64,000 nt of DNA from Saprospiraceae bacterium (lineage in GTDB: Bacteria > Bacteroidota > Bacteroidia > Chitinophagales > Saprospiraceae): contig JALHQW010000018.1 in assembly GCA_022841745.1 (NCBI GenBank), positions 65,987 through 129,986 on the forward strand, given 5' to 3'. Positions 1 to 8,729 of this stretch are shown here, piece by piece. The stretch's first letter is position 1; each line of letters begins with the position of its first letter. The notes beneath the pieces are model-generated. The model made no database searches and was not told the DNA's origin. It was given only the letters and a program-made list of their open reading frames with translations. Position numbers and translations under genes: made by a program.

Positions 1-531
1 TTTGGAAATGGACATAAGGCCATACAGCGGGAAAGCATACCAATGCTGGTAGCGGTGCATTTTCTTAAGTGGTGCATGTTCCGAAAGGCGGAGCGGCCCA
101 CGGGGGCCAATATCGCCATCCAAGCCTTCAATATTGGTGTAGGTATGGTGCATGACATTGTGCTGCACAAACCAAACAAATACATGGCTTCCAAGCAGGT
201 ACATACTCGATCCCATCAAGGTGTTTTCCCAAGCCTGACGTGAATAGGAACCGTGGATGGCATCATGCATGACTCCCATGCCAACACCAGCCGTACCGAT
301 GCCCATGATAATAAACAACAGCATGGCAAACCAGGCACTCATGGGCAATGTAAGGATCAATACAAACGGTGCGATGTACATGGCAAGCATTGAAAATGCC
401 TTGAGCCGCAATGTCCAATCACCTTTGGGCGAAATACCTGTCTCACGAAAATACTGGTCAACATTCTTGCGTACAGCAGTTGCAAATTGGGTTTGGTTGT
501 CGTCGGGGCTTTTGAATTTTATATTCCTCAT
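1..531 (-). CDS. Fatty acid desaturase (acyl-CoA desaturase family), partial
   Basis: This is the N-terminal 177 codons of a membrane di-iron fatty acid desaturase; the gene runs off the left edge. The translation begins MRNIKFKSPDD, has two hydrophobic stretches around residues 50-85, and then shows two histidine boxes: HDAIH inside VGMGVMHDAIHGSYS, and HNVMHHTYTN. This pattern fits front-end/linoleoyl-CoA-type desaturases, which insert double bonds into membrane fatty acids. The frame stays open upstream to another ATG at 600, but relatives usually start near M(K/R)xIKF, so the ATG at 531 is preferred. The third His box lies outside the window. Family assignment is firm; substrate specificity is inferred. 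Confidence 0.85.
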   Translation of the reverse strand, partial: MRNIKFKSPDDNQTQFATAVRKNVDQYFRETGISPKGDWTLRLKAFSMLAMYIAPFVLILTLPMSAWFAMLLFIIMGIGTAGVGMGVMHDAIHGSYSRQAWENTLMGSSMYLLGSHVFVWFVQHNVMHHTYTNIEGLDGDIGPRGPLRLSEHAPLKKMHRYQHWYAFPLYGLMSISK

Positions 532-875
532 GCAAATGGATTCATTGATAAAAATTGCAAACCTGGGCAAGGTAAGGCGGCTGTTCATTTTTTGCCCCAT
601 AACTCAAAAAAATGCTGGGTTTTATGCAAAAAAAGAACAACAAACACAGGGAATCCCAACTTTTCGGGTTGTGCAATCCTTGAGGATTTGCAAGCGTACA
701 GGCGAATCAAGTCGTTTCGGCGGGTGAGAGGAAGGAAAGGAAAACCTGTCCACTAAAATTCTTGCCTAAGTTTCAAATAACTATCCTAGCTATTTCACTA
801 TTAAACAATGAAGTTGAAAATAGGTTGACGAGGTTGACAATGCTCACCAAGTATAGTTAACTCCTGAGCAGAAAA
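532..875. other. Intergenic region upstream of the desaturase
   Basis: No convincing gene was found on either strand. The region separates the desaturase start from the terminator of the SPFH gene, so any desaturase promoter should lie here. No clear TAnnTTTG box at the expected spacing was identified. Confidence 0.4.
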
Positions 876-904
876 AAGGCCATTGGCTGATTGCCAATGG
901 CCTT
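876..904 (-). terminator. Rho-independent terminator of the SPFH gene
   Basis: A perfect 12-bp stem (AAGGCCATTGGC with its complement) closes a 5-nt loop. On the minus strand it is followed by a run of six T. It sits 30 nt beyond the stop codon of the SPFH/prohibitin gene. Confidence 0.85.
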
Positions 905-933
905 GAAATTCCATGCTTGTGAATGACACGTTA

Positions 934-1764
934 TTAATTTTTAACCTTGACACCAGTATGGGTTTGGGGGCCTTCTGTCATTTCGGGGTTCATCAGCAGT
1001 GGGGTTCCGCTATTGTCGGTGATAATGACCTTAGCGTTGGGCGACTTGGCCAATTCCAAGAACGCCTCGAGCGCCTTGAACTGCAGGATGGGCTGGCTGA
1101 GACCCTCCGCTATGATGACTTGGGCGTCCCTTACCCCGGCCGCTTGGATGCGCTTGCGCTCAGCCTCCTGCCGCTCTTGTTGCAGCACGAACTCCATTCG
1201 AAGTGCGTTCTGTTCGGATTCCAGCTTTTCTTCGATGGCCTTGCTCAAGCTTGGCGGCAGCTTGATGCTCTTGAGCAGCACGGCCTCAATTTCGATACCA
1301 TTGCCTTTGAGCAGGGTCATCATTTGGTCACGGATGGCGGCTTCGATTTGTGCCCGCTCGCCCGTGTGCATGTCCTTGGCAAAGAAGCGGGAACTCACAT
1401 CTGCAACCGCAGAGCGGAACACTGGTACGATGATATTGGCCTCATAGTCACGTCCGATATTGCGCAGGATGTCGGGGGTCTTGCGAGCTTGCAGGTTGTA
1501 CAAAATGGAGACTTCAGCACCAATGTTAAGTCCCTCCTTTGAAGGGATAGTAAGGCCGACCTCCAAGTTTTCGGTTTGCGTAGATACCTTCACAATGGTA
1601 CTGGTGAAGGGGTTGTACATTTTAAGGCCACTGTCGAAAGGCTTGTCCTTGTAAGTGCCGAAAGTGCGTTTTACCCCAACCTCGCCTTCACGGATGACAG
1701 CGCAACTGGGCAAAACAAATACGATGATGGCCGCTAAGGCCAAAAACTGCATGACCTTTTTCAT
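934..1764 (-). CDS. SPFH/prohibitin-family lipoprotein
   Basis: A 276-residue protein of the SPFH (stomatin/prohibitin/flotillin) superfamily, which scaffolds membrane microdomains and often protects membrane proteins or regulates proteases. The N-terminus is a lipoprotein signal with lipobox VLPSC (Cys21), so the mature protein is probably lipid anchored. The SPFH domain spans roughly residues 22-190, with the typical EGEVGVKRTFGTYKD start. It is followed by a charged coiled coil (about 175-225) containing LQQERQEAERKRIQAAG, and a short C-terminal tail. Length is usual for bacterial prohibitin homologues. It is monocistronic with a strong terminator just downstream. The exact client is unknown. 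Confidence 0.85.
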   Translation of the reverse strand: MKKVMQFLALAAIIVFVLPSCAVIREGEVGVKRTFGTYKDKPFDSGLKMYNPFTSTIVKVSTQTENLEVGLTIPSKEGLNIGAEVSILYNLQARKTPDILRNIGRDYEANIIVPVFRSAVADVSSRFFAKDMHTGERAQIEAAIRDQMMTLLKGNGIEIEAVLLKSIKLPPSLSKAIEEKLESEQNALRMEFVLQQERQEAERKRIQAAGVRDAQVIIAEGLSQPILQFKALEAFLELAKSPNAKVIITDNSGTPLLMNPEMTEGPQTHTGVKVKN

Positions 1765-1919
1765 AATTGAAAAAAATTGGTTAGAAAATCGAGTTGATAT
1801 TTAGGCAGTGTATTCAACCAGCGACCTTGTTTAGGTTATCGCTTTTTGAAATACGCTAAATAAACAGGGCTTCAAATGCTGGGTTATTATGAAGCGATTA
1901 GAAAAAAGTTAGAAAAGGA

Positions 1920-3308
1920 TTAAAACAAAATCTGCCCCAGCAACCATTCCTTCTCCGTCAGCACCTCTTCCTTTTCCATCTCACTTTTCAGTGCTTCCAC
2001 TTCCTTTCTGCTGTTCCAATTGATGTTCAACAACTTGTCGGCATAGCGCACGATATTCAGGTAGTTAGTGCGGTGGTAGCCGATTACCCGCTTTCTGTGG
2101 ATATAGTTGCGCATGGCGTCGAGGTGCGATTGCAGTAGGTCGTATTCGCCGAGTTCGTACCAAGTCTTGAGCAGGAGGGTCTTGGCGGCGAGGTTGAGCA
2201 AAGGGTCACGGTAGTTGGCTTTTTGGAGGAGTTCAAGCACGGCGTCGTAACGTTGGCGGGCAAATTCAAGCCGGGCAAGGTTGAAGCTGAACGAGGTCTC
2301 ACGGTAGCTGCGTTCCAGCAAACTTTTGTACTCGTGGATGAAAAAACTGACCCAATCCAAGTCGCCAGAGCGAAGGCCGGCACCCACGATATTGTGGTAG
2401 GTGAACCGACTAAGTTCCCCATTAATGATGAAGTGGCCTGCTGCGAGGCCCATTTTATAAAGGTCGAGCAATTCCCTCAAGTAGCTGCCCTGGCCGTCGT
2501 TCAATCGCCGGATACAATAATTGATGGCGAAAGTGTTCAACTCCCTTATTTCTTCCACCGAAAACAACTGGCTTACCTGCAAAAGCGACAGTTTGAACCT
2601 TTGAAAATGCGCCTCCTCTTCTGGATGCTTCAGCAAACGGTAGCAGTGCAAAAAAACGGCAACCGAAGGCTCCGAGGCCCAGCGTTCGGATTCGGCGAGT
2701 GCCACCACCTCGTTCGCCATAAAGTCCTGTGCACCTGCTTGATAGACGCTTTGCTGCGCAAGCGAAAAGCAAATCATGCGCAAGCGGCTGCTGAGGTAGA
2801 ACAGGTCTATGAAACTCGCCAAGTCCTTTAATGGCAGCTCTACGGCGGGGTTTTGAGCAATGGCCGTATGGTATTTCTCCCAAGTTAAATGATAGTTGGT
2901 GTAGTAGAAATGTGCATCACGAAGCGGCTGTTCGTTAATGGCTTTTTCGAGTGCGTATTGGGTGCGTTCGAAGGCAGCCGTCATGCCCCTTTTGCGGTAG
3001 GCAACAGCCAAGTGAAGGTGATTCGTGAGGTCATTGGACATGGCTTCCTTCAGGGAAAGGTATTGCTCCAGGAGTCGGTGCAAATAGCTCATGAGCAGCC
3101 GCAGCTTTTGGTCGTCATAAGCTTGGCCATGGTACAGGTACTGCCACAAATCCTGTTTGGTAGCAGTTTTTTGCTCTGCAAAGCAGTCGAACAACTGCGC
3201 CAAATCATGCCTCGTGTTGAAGAATGGTGAAGAGAGAAACTTCCGAACCTCCCTTACCTCAATTTTGGAGAAGGAATTTGCCAATAATTGCACTTGACTA
3301 GTTTGCAT
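1920..3308 (-). CDS. Hypothetical helical (TPR-like) protein
   Basis: A 462-residue cytoplasmic protein with no signal peptide or membrane segment. I do not recognise a named family. The sequence is almost entirely amphipathic helix with many aromatic and Leu positions spaced as in TPR or other alpha-solenoid repeats, for example in the segment FNLARLEFARQRYDAVLELL. The N-terminus reads MQTSQVQLLANSFSKIEVRE and the body is rich in Arg/Tyr. It is likely a protein-interaction scaffold, but that is inference from composition only. It is transcribed alone, divergently from the giant secreted protein at 3713. Confidence 0.6.
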   Translation of the reverse strand: MQTSQVQLLANSFSKIEVREVRKFLSSPFFNTRHDLAQLFDCFAEQKTATKQDLWQYLYHGQAYDDQKLRLLMSYLHRLLEQYLSLKEAMSNDLTNHLHLAVAYRKRGMTAAFERTQYALEKAINEQPLRDAHFYYTNYHLTWEKYHTAIAQNPAVELPLKDLASFIDLFYLSSRLRMICFSLAQQSVYQAGAQDFMANEVVALAESERWASEPSVAVFLHCYRLLKHPEEEAHFQRFKLSLLQVSQLFSVEEIRELNTFAINYCIRRLNDGQGSYLRELLDLYKMGLAAGHFIINGELSRFTYHNIVGAGLRSGDLDWVSFFIHEYKSLLERSYRETSFSFNLARLEFARQRYDAVLELLQKANYRDPLLNLAAKTLLLKTWYELGEYDLLQSHLDAMRNYIHRKRVIGYHRTNYLNIVRYADKLLNINWNSRKEVEALKSEMEKEEVLTEKEWLLGQILF

Positions 3309-3712
3309 GTTGTTGGTTGAGTTAACGATTGATCCTGTTTATTTTAAGCTTACCATCATCCAAGGATGAATAATGACCTTTGATTTTCTCTTCAAAACCA
3401 TTGAACTTTATTATCCAATTTTATACAAAACATCTCGGCAAGCTTTTCTACAAAATTATTGAAACAAGTTGATTTTAATGGGCTCAAACCAAAATTAGCA
3501 ATTTATCACTCTACAAATCCTTTTTTTTGATTTTGTCTTGAAAAATGGTTCGGAACATTTTTGCACCGTGAAAAGAATGTACTGGAAACAATTGCTCAGT
3601 TTTAAGTCATTCCTCCGCTTTTACAGACCGGTTATTATCCCACTGAAGGGCATTGGCCTAAATCCTCCCACACAGGAATTTGCCCGAGGCCCGACTAAAA
3701 AATGAACGTATT
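3309..3712. other. Divergent intergenic region
   Basis: This AT-rich region separates two divergent genes and should contain both promoters. No open frame with coding character was seen, and no repeat. A weak TTG-rich stretch near 3530-3570 could hold a promoter for the downstream secreted protein, but no full consensus is present. Confidence 0.35.
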
Positions 3713-6700
3713 ATGAAAAAAGTTTTTCACCATTTGAAACCCATTTACATGAGAATCCCCTTGTTAAACAGCTTGTTATTGCTGCTTTTGTTGGCTTTCG
3801 GCCAACAACTGGTAGCGCAATGCACACCTGACACCGAGCCGCCGACGGCAGATTGCTTAGGTTCATTTGATGTTGTTCTCTCCTTAAACCAGACGGCAAC
3901 CCTGACCGCTGCTGCCCTTGATGATGGCAGCAGCGACAATTGTACCTCCCAATTGAGTTTTTTCTTAAACGACGGCCTCCCAGCCGCCAACCTACCTGCC
4001 ACTGCAATCCTTGACTTCGACGCTGACGATATTGGCACCCACGATGTCACGCTTTGGGTCGTGGATGAGGCCGGGAATCACAACCATTGCATCACACAAG
4101 TTCAAGTCAAAGATGATTGCAATGGTGGCGCTTCTAACCCTAGCTTAGCTTGCAATGCCTTAATTACCATCCCGCTGACGGCAGGTGATAGTGTGTTGGT
4201 GTATCCCGGATTATTCCTTGAAGGCAACAACTATTGCAGCAACTATGAAATAAACACCTTTATGATTGGGGTTGGTGGGCCTCCTGGTGTAACTGCGGAT
4301 TACTTTGGCTTTGATATGAATGATGCAGGAGCCCATTACATTAAGGTAAGGGATCTTATTACTGGCAATTCTTGCTGGACAGAACTATTGATAAAAGTAG
4401 GAATACCATGCCCGATTGACACCGTGCCCCCGATTGCTTCTTGCAGCTTGTTCCAGCAAATAAACGTTGCACTGGGTGATGTGACACTCAACGCTGAGGA
4501 GGTTGAAATTTATAGCAGCGACGATTGCACCGATACACTGAGCCTCAGGCTGGAAGCCGCTCCAGCATCGGTCTTGCCACCAGCCGCTACCTCAGTCACA
4601 TTTGGAATTGACGACCTTGGCACCAATGAACTGGTATTATGGACCGTTGATGAAGCTGGCAATTTTACAACTTGTACGGCCTTTGTATTTGTGGATACTT
4701 GCTCCGGGGCGACTACAATGGTCTGCAATGACATAACTACGGTGAGCGTGCTGCCCAATGGTACCCCCACCTTGCTTTACCCATTGGACATCACAGAAGG
4801 CGGGCCATATTGCGAAAACCAGCTTGGAATCAGAGTAATTGACATCAACTCCACGCCCGACCCTCATGTTTCACTTGATACCAATCACATCGGCCAGCAT
4901 ACGGTGCTGGTGACCCATTTGATTTCAGGCAATATATGCTGGGGCATATTGAACGTGGAAGTGCTTGATTGCGCCAATGAAACTGTCGCCCCAATACCCT
5001 ATTGCAAAAATGGCCTCTCTGTTGGTTTATTGCTGACCGGCCAGGTGGAAGTGTATGCAACGGATATTGATGCAGGTTCTTACGACAATTGTACCGGCCC
5101 CGGCCAATTGGAGTTCCGAATGGAAAGGGCGCCTGCATCTGCAACAGCGCCAATCAACGAATTTTTCACCTTTACGGCTGCCGATGCTGGCCCAAATGAA
5201 ATGGTGATGTGGGTAATTGATGAGGTGGGCAATGAAGACTATTGCCAAATTACTGTGGAAATAGTTGACTGCAACAACGACGTGGTTCCCCCCATCATCA
5301 CGGCACCTGCCGACCATGTTTATTCTTCGCTTGATTTTGAGCAATTCGTTTTCGACCTCAACGACAATGCTTCGTTGGATGCCATTTTTGGCGCAGCCAA
5401 CGCTGCCGATGCCTGTGGCACAGCGACCGTGACGCAGTCCAATCAAGTAGCCTATAACCTTTGCAACCGCATCACCCAAATCACACGCAGCTTTATCGCA
5501 TGGGACGAGGCAGGGAACATCTCGGCAATAGCTACCCAGGTGATAGATGTTTACTATAAAAATTTCATCTACCTACCTTCCGACCACTATCCCACCGACC
5601 CCGGTGACCCCGCAGAAGTGGAATTCCTGACCCTTGACACCAGTATTTTGCTGGCCAGTTCCTACCAAGACCTGGTTTTTGATTTGGACAGCGACGGCAA
5701 CGACGACCTGATAGAGCGGACTTGGAGCATCGTTAATTGGTGCATGGTGGACCTACAGCAGCCATTCCAAGAGTTGCCTCGACTCGATACCGACAATGAC
5801 GGCAATCTTGGAGACGGTTATACCGCAATTTCACTTCACAATGGGGTATTTTACCCCAATGGTTCGGTGCCTCAAAATGGAGGTCTTAAGTATTTGCAGA
5901 AAATACACTTGACGGAGGCCGCTTGTTTATTTGACTCCCTGGCACCAGTGCCCATTTGTGTAAATTACACCGTGGCCCAGTTTGCCGTTCACGGCCCAAA
6001 TCTGACTTTCCTGCCAGCGGAGGTGTTGAATAATGCCAGCTACGACAATTGTGCAGTGGTAAACTTTGCAGTAGAAATTGCAGCTGTGCCTTCACAAACA
6101 ATGCCGACCACAACTACCGCTAATTTCACTGTAGTCGGTGTTTATGAAAACGTCTATCTATGGGTGGCCGATGCGGCAGGCAACGCACAGTATTGCAACG
6201 TCACGGTGGAAATCATCCCGCCCAAGTGTACGCCCGACAACACCGACCCCTACTTTACCTTCGTACCGCTCGATACCGTCATTCACGCCGACGACCTCGC
6301 CGCCATGAACCTCGACCCACAGGACTACCAGCAACTGAACCAGTATTTTGGCGAAGCCGAAGTTTGGGACTATTGCGGGTTTGATACAGTAGTGCAATCC
6401 GTGAATTTTGTCACCAATTTCTGCGGTGGCATTGTAAGCATCACCAGGGATTTCTTGGCAATTGACGAGTCAGGAAACACTTCTGCTGCGCAACAAACCA
6501 TTACGGTTCAAACCGATTTCAGCTTCAACCTGCCCGCTGACTTTCACCCGGGCGATGCGGGAGTTCCGCAAGAGCTGACCTTTTTGCAAGGCAACGGTAC
6601 GCAGTTGGCCGTCTCGTACTACGACGAAGCATTTGACTTCAACTGCGACGCCCAACCTGATTTCATCAACCGTACTTGGACACTCATTAACTGGTGTGGT

Positions 6701-8617
6701 GCAGCCCCCGTTGGAACCCCTACTACCCTCCCACGCCTGGACCTCGACAACGATGGTAGTCCCGGCGATGGCTACACAGCCTGGGAAAATGAGGGCATTA
6801 TTTACCGGCTTGAAAATGGCCTCCCAGTACAGGACTTTGGAGTTGGTAACGGTATCTACAGCTATACCCAAATCATCAGGTACAATTTCGATGACACGGT
6901 TCAGTACAATCTGACAGGAATCGTATTCCGTGATGCTGATGCAAGTTGTGATTTAGATGCTGGCGAACCCCTGCTGGCCAACTGGAAAGTAAAGGCACTT
7001 GGCAACAACAGCGGTCGCTACTACCATGCCACCACTAATGCCAGTGGCATCTACGTGTTCGATGATATCTGCGCCAGCGATACGGAATTGGAAATTAGCT
7101 TGGACATTTCGCTCAACTACGGCCAGACCTGCCCTACCACTTGGACGGTCGCTTTGGCACACGGTATTGTTGCGGAGCAAAAGATCCCCGTGCAACTTGA
7201 CACCGACTGTGCCTTAATGGAAGTGAGCCTGGCCACACCTTACCTGCGCCGTTGCTTCGCAAACAACTACACGGTCAGCTATTGCAACTACAGTGCTTCG
7301 TTGATGGAGGACACCTGGGTGGAGGTCAGCCTCGATAGCTTCATGGAATACAACAACAGCAGCATCCCCGGCATATTGCTCAGCGGCAATACCTACAGCT
7401 TCGCAACGGGCGACCTGGCAGCTGGCCAATGCGAGAATTTCACCATCAATTTCGACCTAAGCTGCGAGGCTGAGTTGGGCCAAACCCATTGCACCGAAGC
7501 TCATATCCTACCCGATACGCTTTGCCCTCAAAACGCTTCGTGGACCGGTGCAAACATCGAAGTGGAAGGCAGGTGCGAGAACGAACAGGTGATTTTGACC
7601 ATCCGCAACACAGGTACAGGTGCAATGGCTGGCCCACAAGAGTACATTGTGGTGGAGGATGTGCTGATGTTCGACAACGGTAACTTCAACCTTGGAGCAG
7701 GCCAGTCCATGCAATTGGCGCCGATACCTGCCAATGGCGCTACTTGGCGCTTGGAGGCAGAGCAAGCCCCTGCCCATCCCTACCCCGGCAACGTGTCTGT
7801 ATCCTTGGAGGGCTGCGACGGCATCAATGAACTCGGCTTGGTAAACCTCTTCCCAGTGGAAAACCCGAATCCGTTCATAGCCGTTGACTGCCAAGAGAAC
7901 CAAGGCTCGTTCGACCCGAACGACAAGCGGGCCATACCTGTGGGCTATGGCGATGACCATTTCATTTACCGCAATACGGACATCGAATACCTCATCCGAT
8001 TCCAGAACACGGGCACGGATACGGCCTTCACGGTGGTCGTCGAAGATGCGCTGTCGCAATACCTCGACCCGACCAGCATACGCCCAGGTGCCAGCAGCCA
8101 TGCCTATTCCTACGACTTGAAGGATGGCAACACGGTTCGTTTCACCTTTGAGAACATACTACTTCCGGATTCGAGCCAGAACCTGGCTGGCTCACAAGGC
8201 TTTGTGAAGTTCTTTGCGAAGCAAAAACCGAACTTGGCGCTTGGCTCGATCATCGAAAACACGGCGGCCATCTACTTCGACTTCAACGAGCCAATCACGA
8301 CGAACCGGGTGTTCCACACCATAGGCGAGAATTTTATAGAGGTGGTAAATAGTGTTAATGAAACTGCGAACGGCCACGGTCAGCCGACAGTGTTCCCCAA
8401 CCCTGCTTTCGGCGCCGTGACGTTTGCCTTGCCACTCGAATTGGGTGAAAACGCAAAATTCATCCTGCACGACCAACTTGGCAAACTTGCATACCGCCAA
8501 GCCGTCAGCGGCAATAAGTTCGTTTTCGAGCGCAAGGGAATGACGCCCGGCATTTACTTCTATTCGATTGAAAATGAAGGTGTTGTGCTCTTTACTGGCA
8601 AAGTAGTTCTAAAATAG
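3713..8617 (+). CDS. Giant secreted multidomain protein with T9SS sorting tail
   Basis: A 1634-residue exported protein. The ATG at 3713 (MKKVFHH) was chosen over the upstream TTG at 3680; a second ATG at 3749 begins a compact signal peptide ending LVAQC. The N-terminal two thirds contain at least four Cys-containing HYR/Ig-like repeats that start with phrases such as CTPDTEPPTADC and contain LWVVDEAGN. Two longer modules carry acidic DxDxDG-like motifs (DTDNDGNLGDGYTA). An SdrD-B-like domain (about 1065-1140) follows, then a DUF7619-like domain starting SFDPNDKRAIPVGYG (about 1399). The end is a type A T9SS sorting domain from VFPNPAFG (about 1560). It is probably a cell-surface adhesin or matrix protein; the ligand is unknown. 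Confidence 0.85.
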   Translation: MKKVFHHLKPIYMRIPLLNSLLLLLLLAFGQQLVAQCTPDTEPPTADCLGSFDVVLSLNQTATLTAAALDDGSSDNCTSQLSFFLNDGLPAANLPATAILDFDADDIGTHDVTLWVVDEAGNHNHCITQVQVKDDCNGGASNPSLACNALITIPLTAGDSVLVYPGLFLEGNNYCSNYEINTFMIGVGGPPGVTADYFGFDMNDAGAHYIKVRDLITGNSCWTELLIKVGIPCPIDTVPPIASCSLFQQINVALGDVTLNAEEVEIYSSDDCTDTLSLRLEAAPASVLPPAATSVTFGIDDLGTNELVLWTVDEAGNFTTCTAFVFVDTCSGATTMVCNDITTVSVLPNGTPTLLYPLDITEGGPYCENQLGIRVIDINSTPDPHVSLDTNHIGQHTVLVTHLISGNICWGILNVEVLDCANETVAPIPYCKNGLSVGLLLTGQVEVYATDIDAGSYDNCTGPGQLEFRMERAPASATAPINEFFTFTAADAGPNEMVMWVIDEVGNEDYCQITVEIVDCNNDVVPPIITAPADHVYSSLDFEQFVFDLNDNASLDAIFGAANAADACGTATVTQSNQVAYNLCNRITQITRSFIAWDEAGNISAIATQVIDVYYKNFIYLPSDHYPTDPGDPAEVEFLTLDTSILLASSYQDLVFDLDSDGNDDLIERTWSIVNWCMVDLQQPFQELPRLDTDNDGNLGDGYTAISLHNGVFYPNGSVPQNGGLKYLQKIHLTEAACLFDSLAPVPICVNYTVAQFAVHGPNLTFLPAEVLNNASYDNCAVVNFAVEIAAVPSQTMPTTTTANFTVVGVYENVYLWVADAAGNAQYCNVTVEIIPPKCTPDNTDPYFTFVPLDTVIHADDLAAMNLDPQDYQQLNQYFGEAEVWDYCGFDTVVQSVNFVTNFCGGIVSITRDFLAIDESGNTSAAQQTITVQTDFSFNLPADFHPGDAGVPQELTFLQGNGTQLAVSYYDEAFDFNCDAQPDFINRTWTLINWCGAAPVGTPTTLPRLDLDNDGSPGDGYTAWENEGIIYRLENGLPVQDFGVGNGIYSYTQIIRYNFDDTVQYNLTGIVFRDADASCDLDAGEPLLANWKVKALGNNSGRYYHATTNASGIYVFDDICASDTELEISLDISLNYGQTCPTTWTVALAHGIVAEQKIPVQLDTDCALMEVSLATPYLRRCFANNYTVSYCNYSASLMEDTWVEVSLDSFMEYNNSSIPGILLSGNTYSFATGDLAAGQCENFTINFDLSCEAELGQTHCTEAHILPDTLCPQNASWTGANIEVEGRCENEQVILTIRNTGTGAMAGPQEYIVVEDVLMFDNGNFNLGAGQSMQLAPIPANGATWRLEAEQAPAHPYPGNVSVSLEGCDGINELGLVNLFPVENPNPFIAVDCQENQGSFDPNDKRAIPVGYGDDHFIYRNTDIEYLIRFQNTGTDTAFTVVVEDALSQYLDPTSIRPGASSHAYSYDLKDGNTVRFTFENILLPDSSQNLAGSQGFVKFFAKQKPNLALGSIIENTAAIYFDFNEPITTNRVFHTIGENFIEVVNSVNETANGHGQPTVFPNPAFGAVTFALPLELGENAKFILHDQLGKLAYRQAVSGNKFVFERKGMTPGIYFYSIENEGVVLFTGKVVLK

Positions 8618-8652
8618 GTTTAAAAAAGTCTAAATTAAGGCAAGTAAGTTCG

Positions 8653-8727
8653 AGGCCGTTTCAACTGTTTTTCACCATAATGTAGTATTGCAATATTTGG
8701 TGAAGGATGGGTGAAACGGCCTTTTTT
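8653..8727 (+). terminator. Rho-independent terminator after the giant secreted protein
   Basis: An 11-bp outer stem (AGGCCGTTTCA with its complement) encloses a second shorter stem (TTCACCA/TGGTGAA) and is followed on the plus strand by six T. It lies 36 nt past the stop codon. On the minus strand there is no T run, so it appears to act for the plus-strand gene only. Confidence 0.75.
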
Positions 8728-8729
8728 AG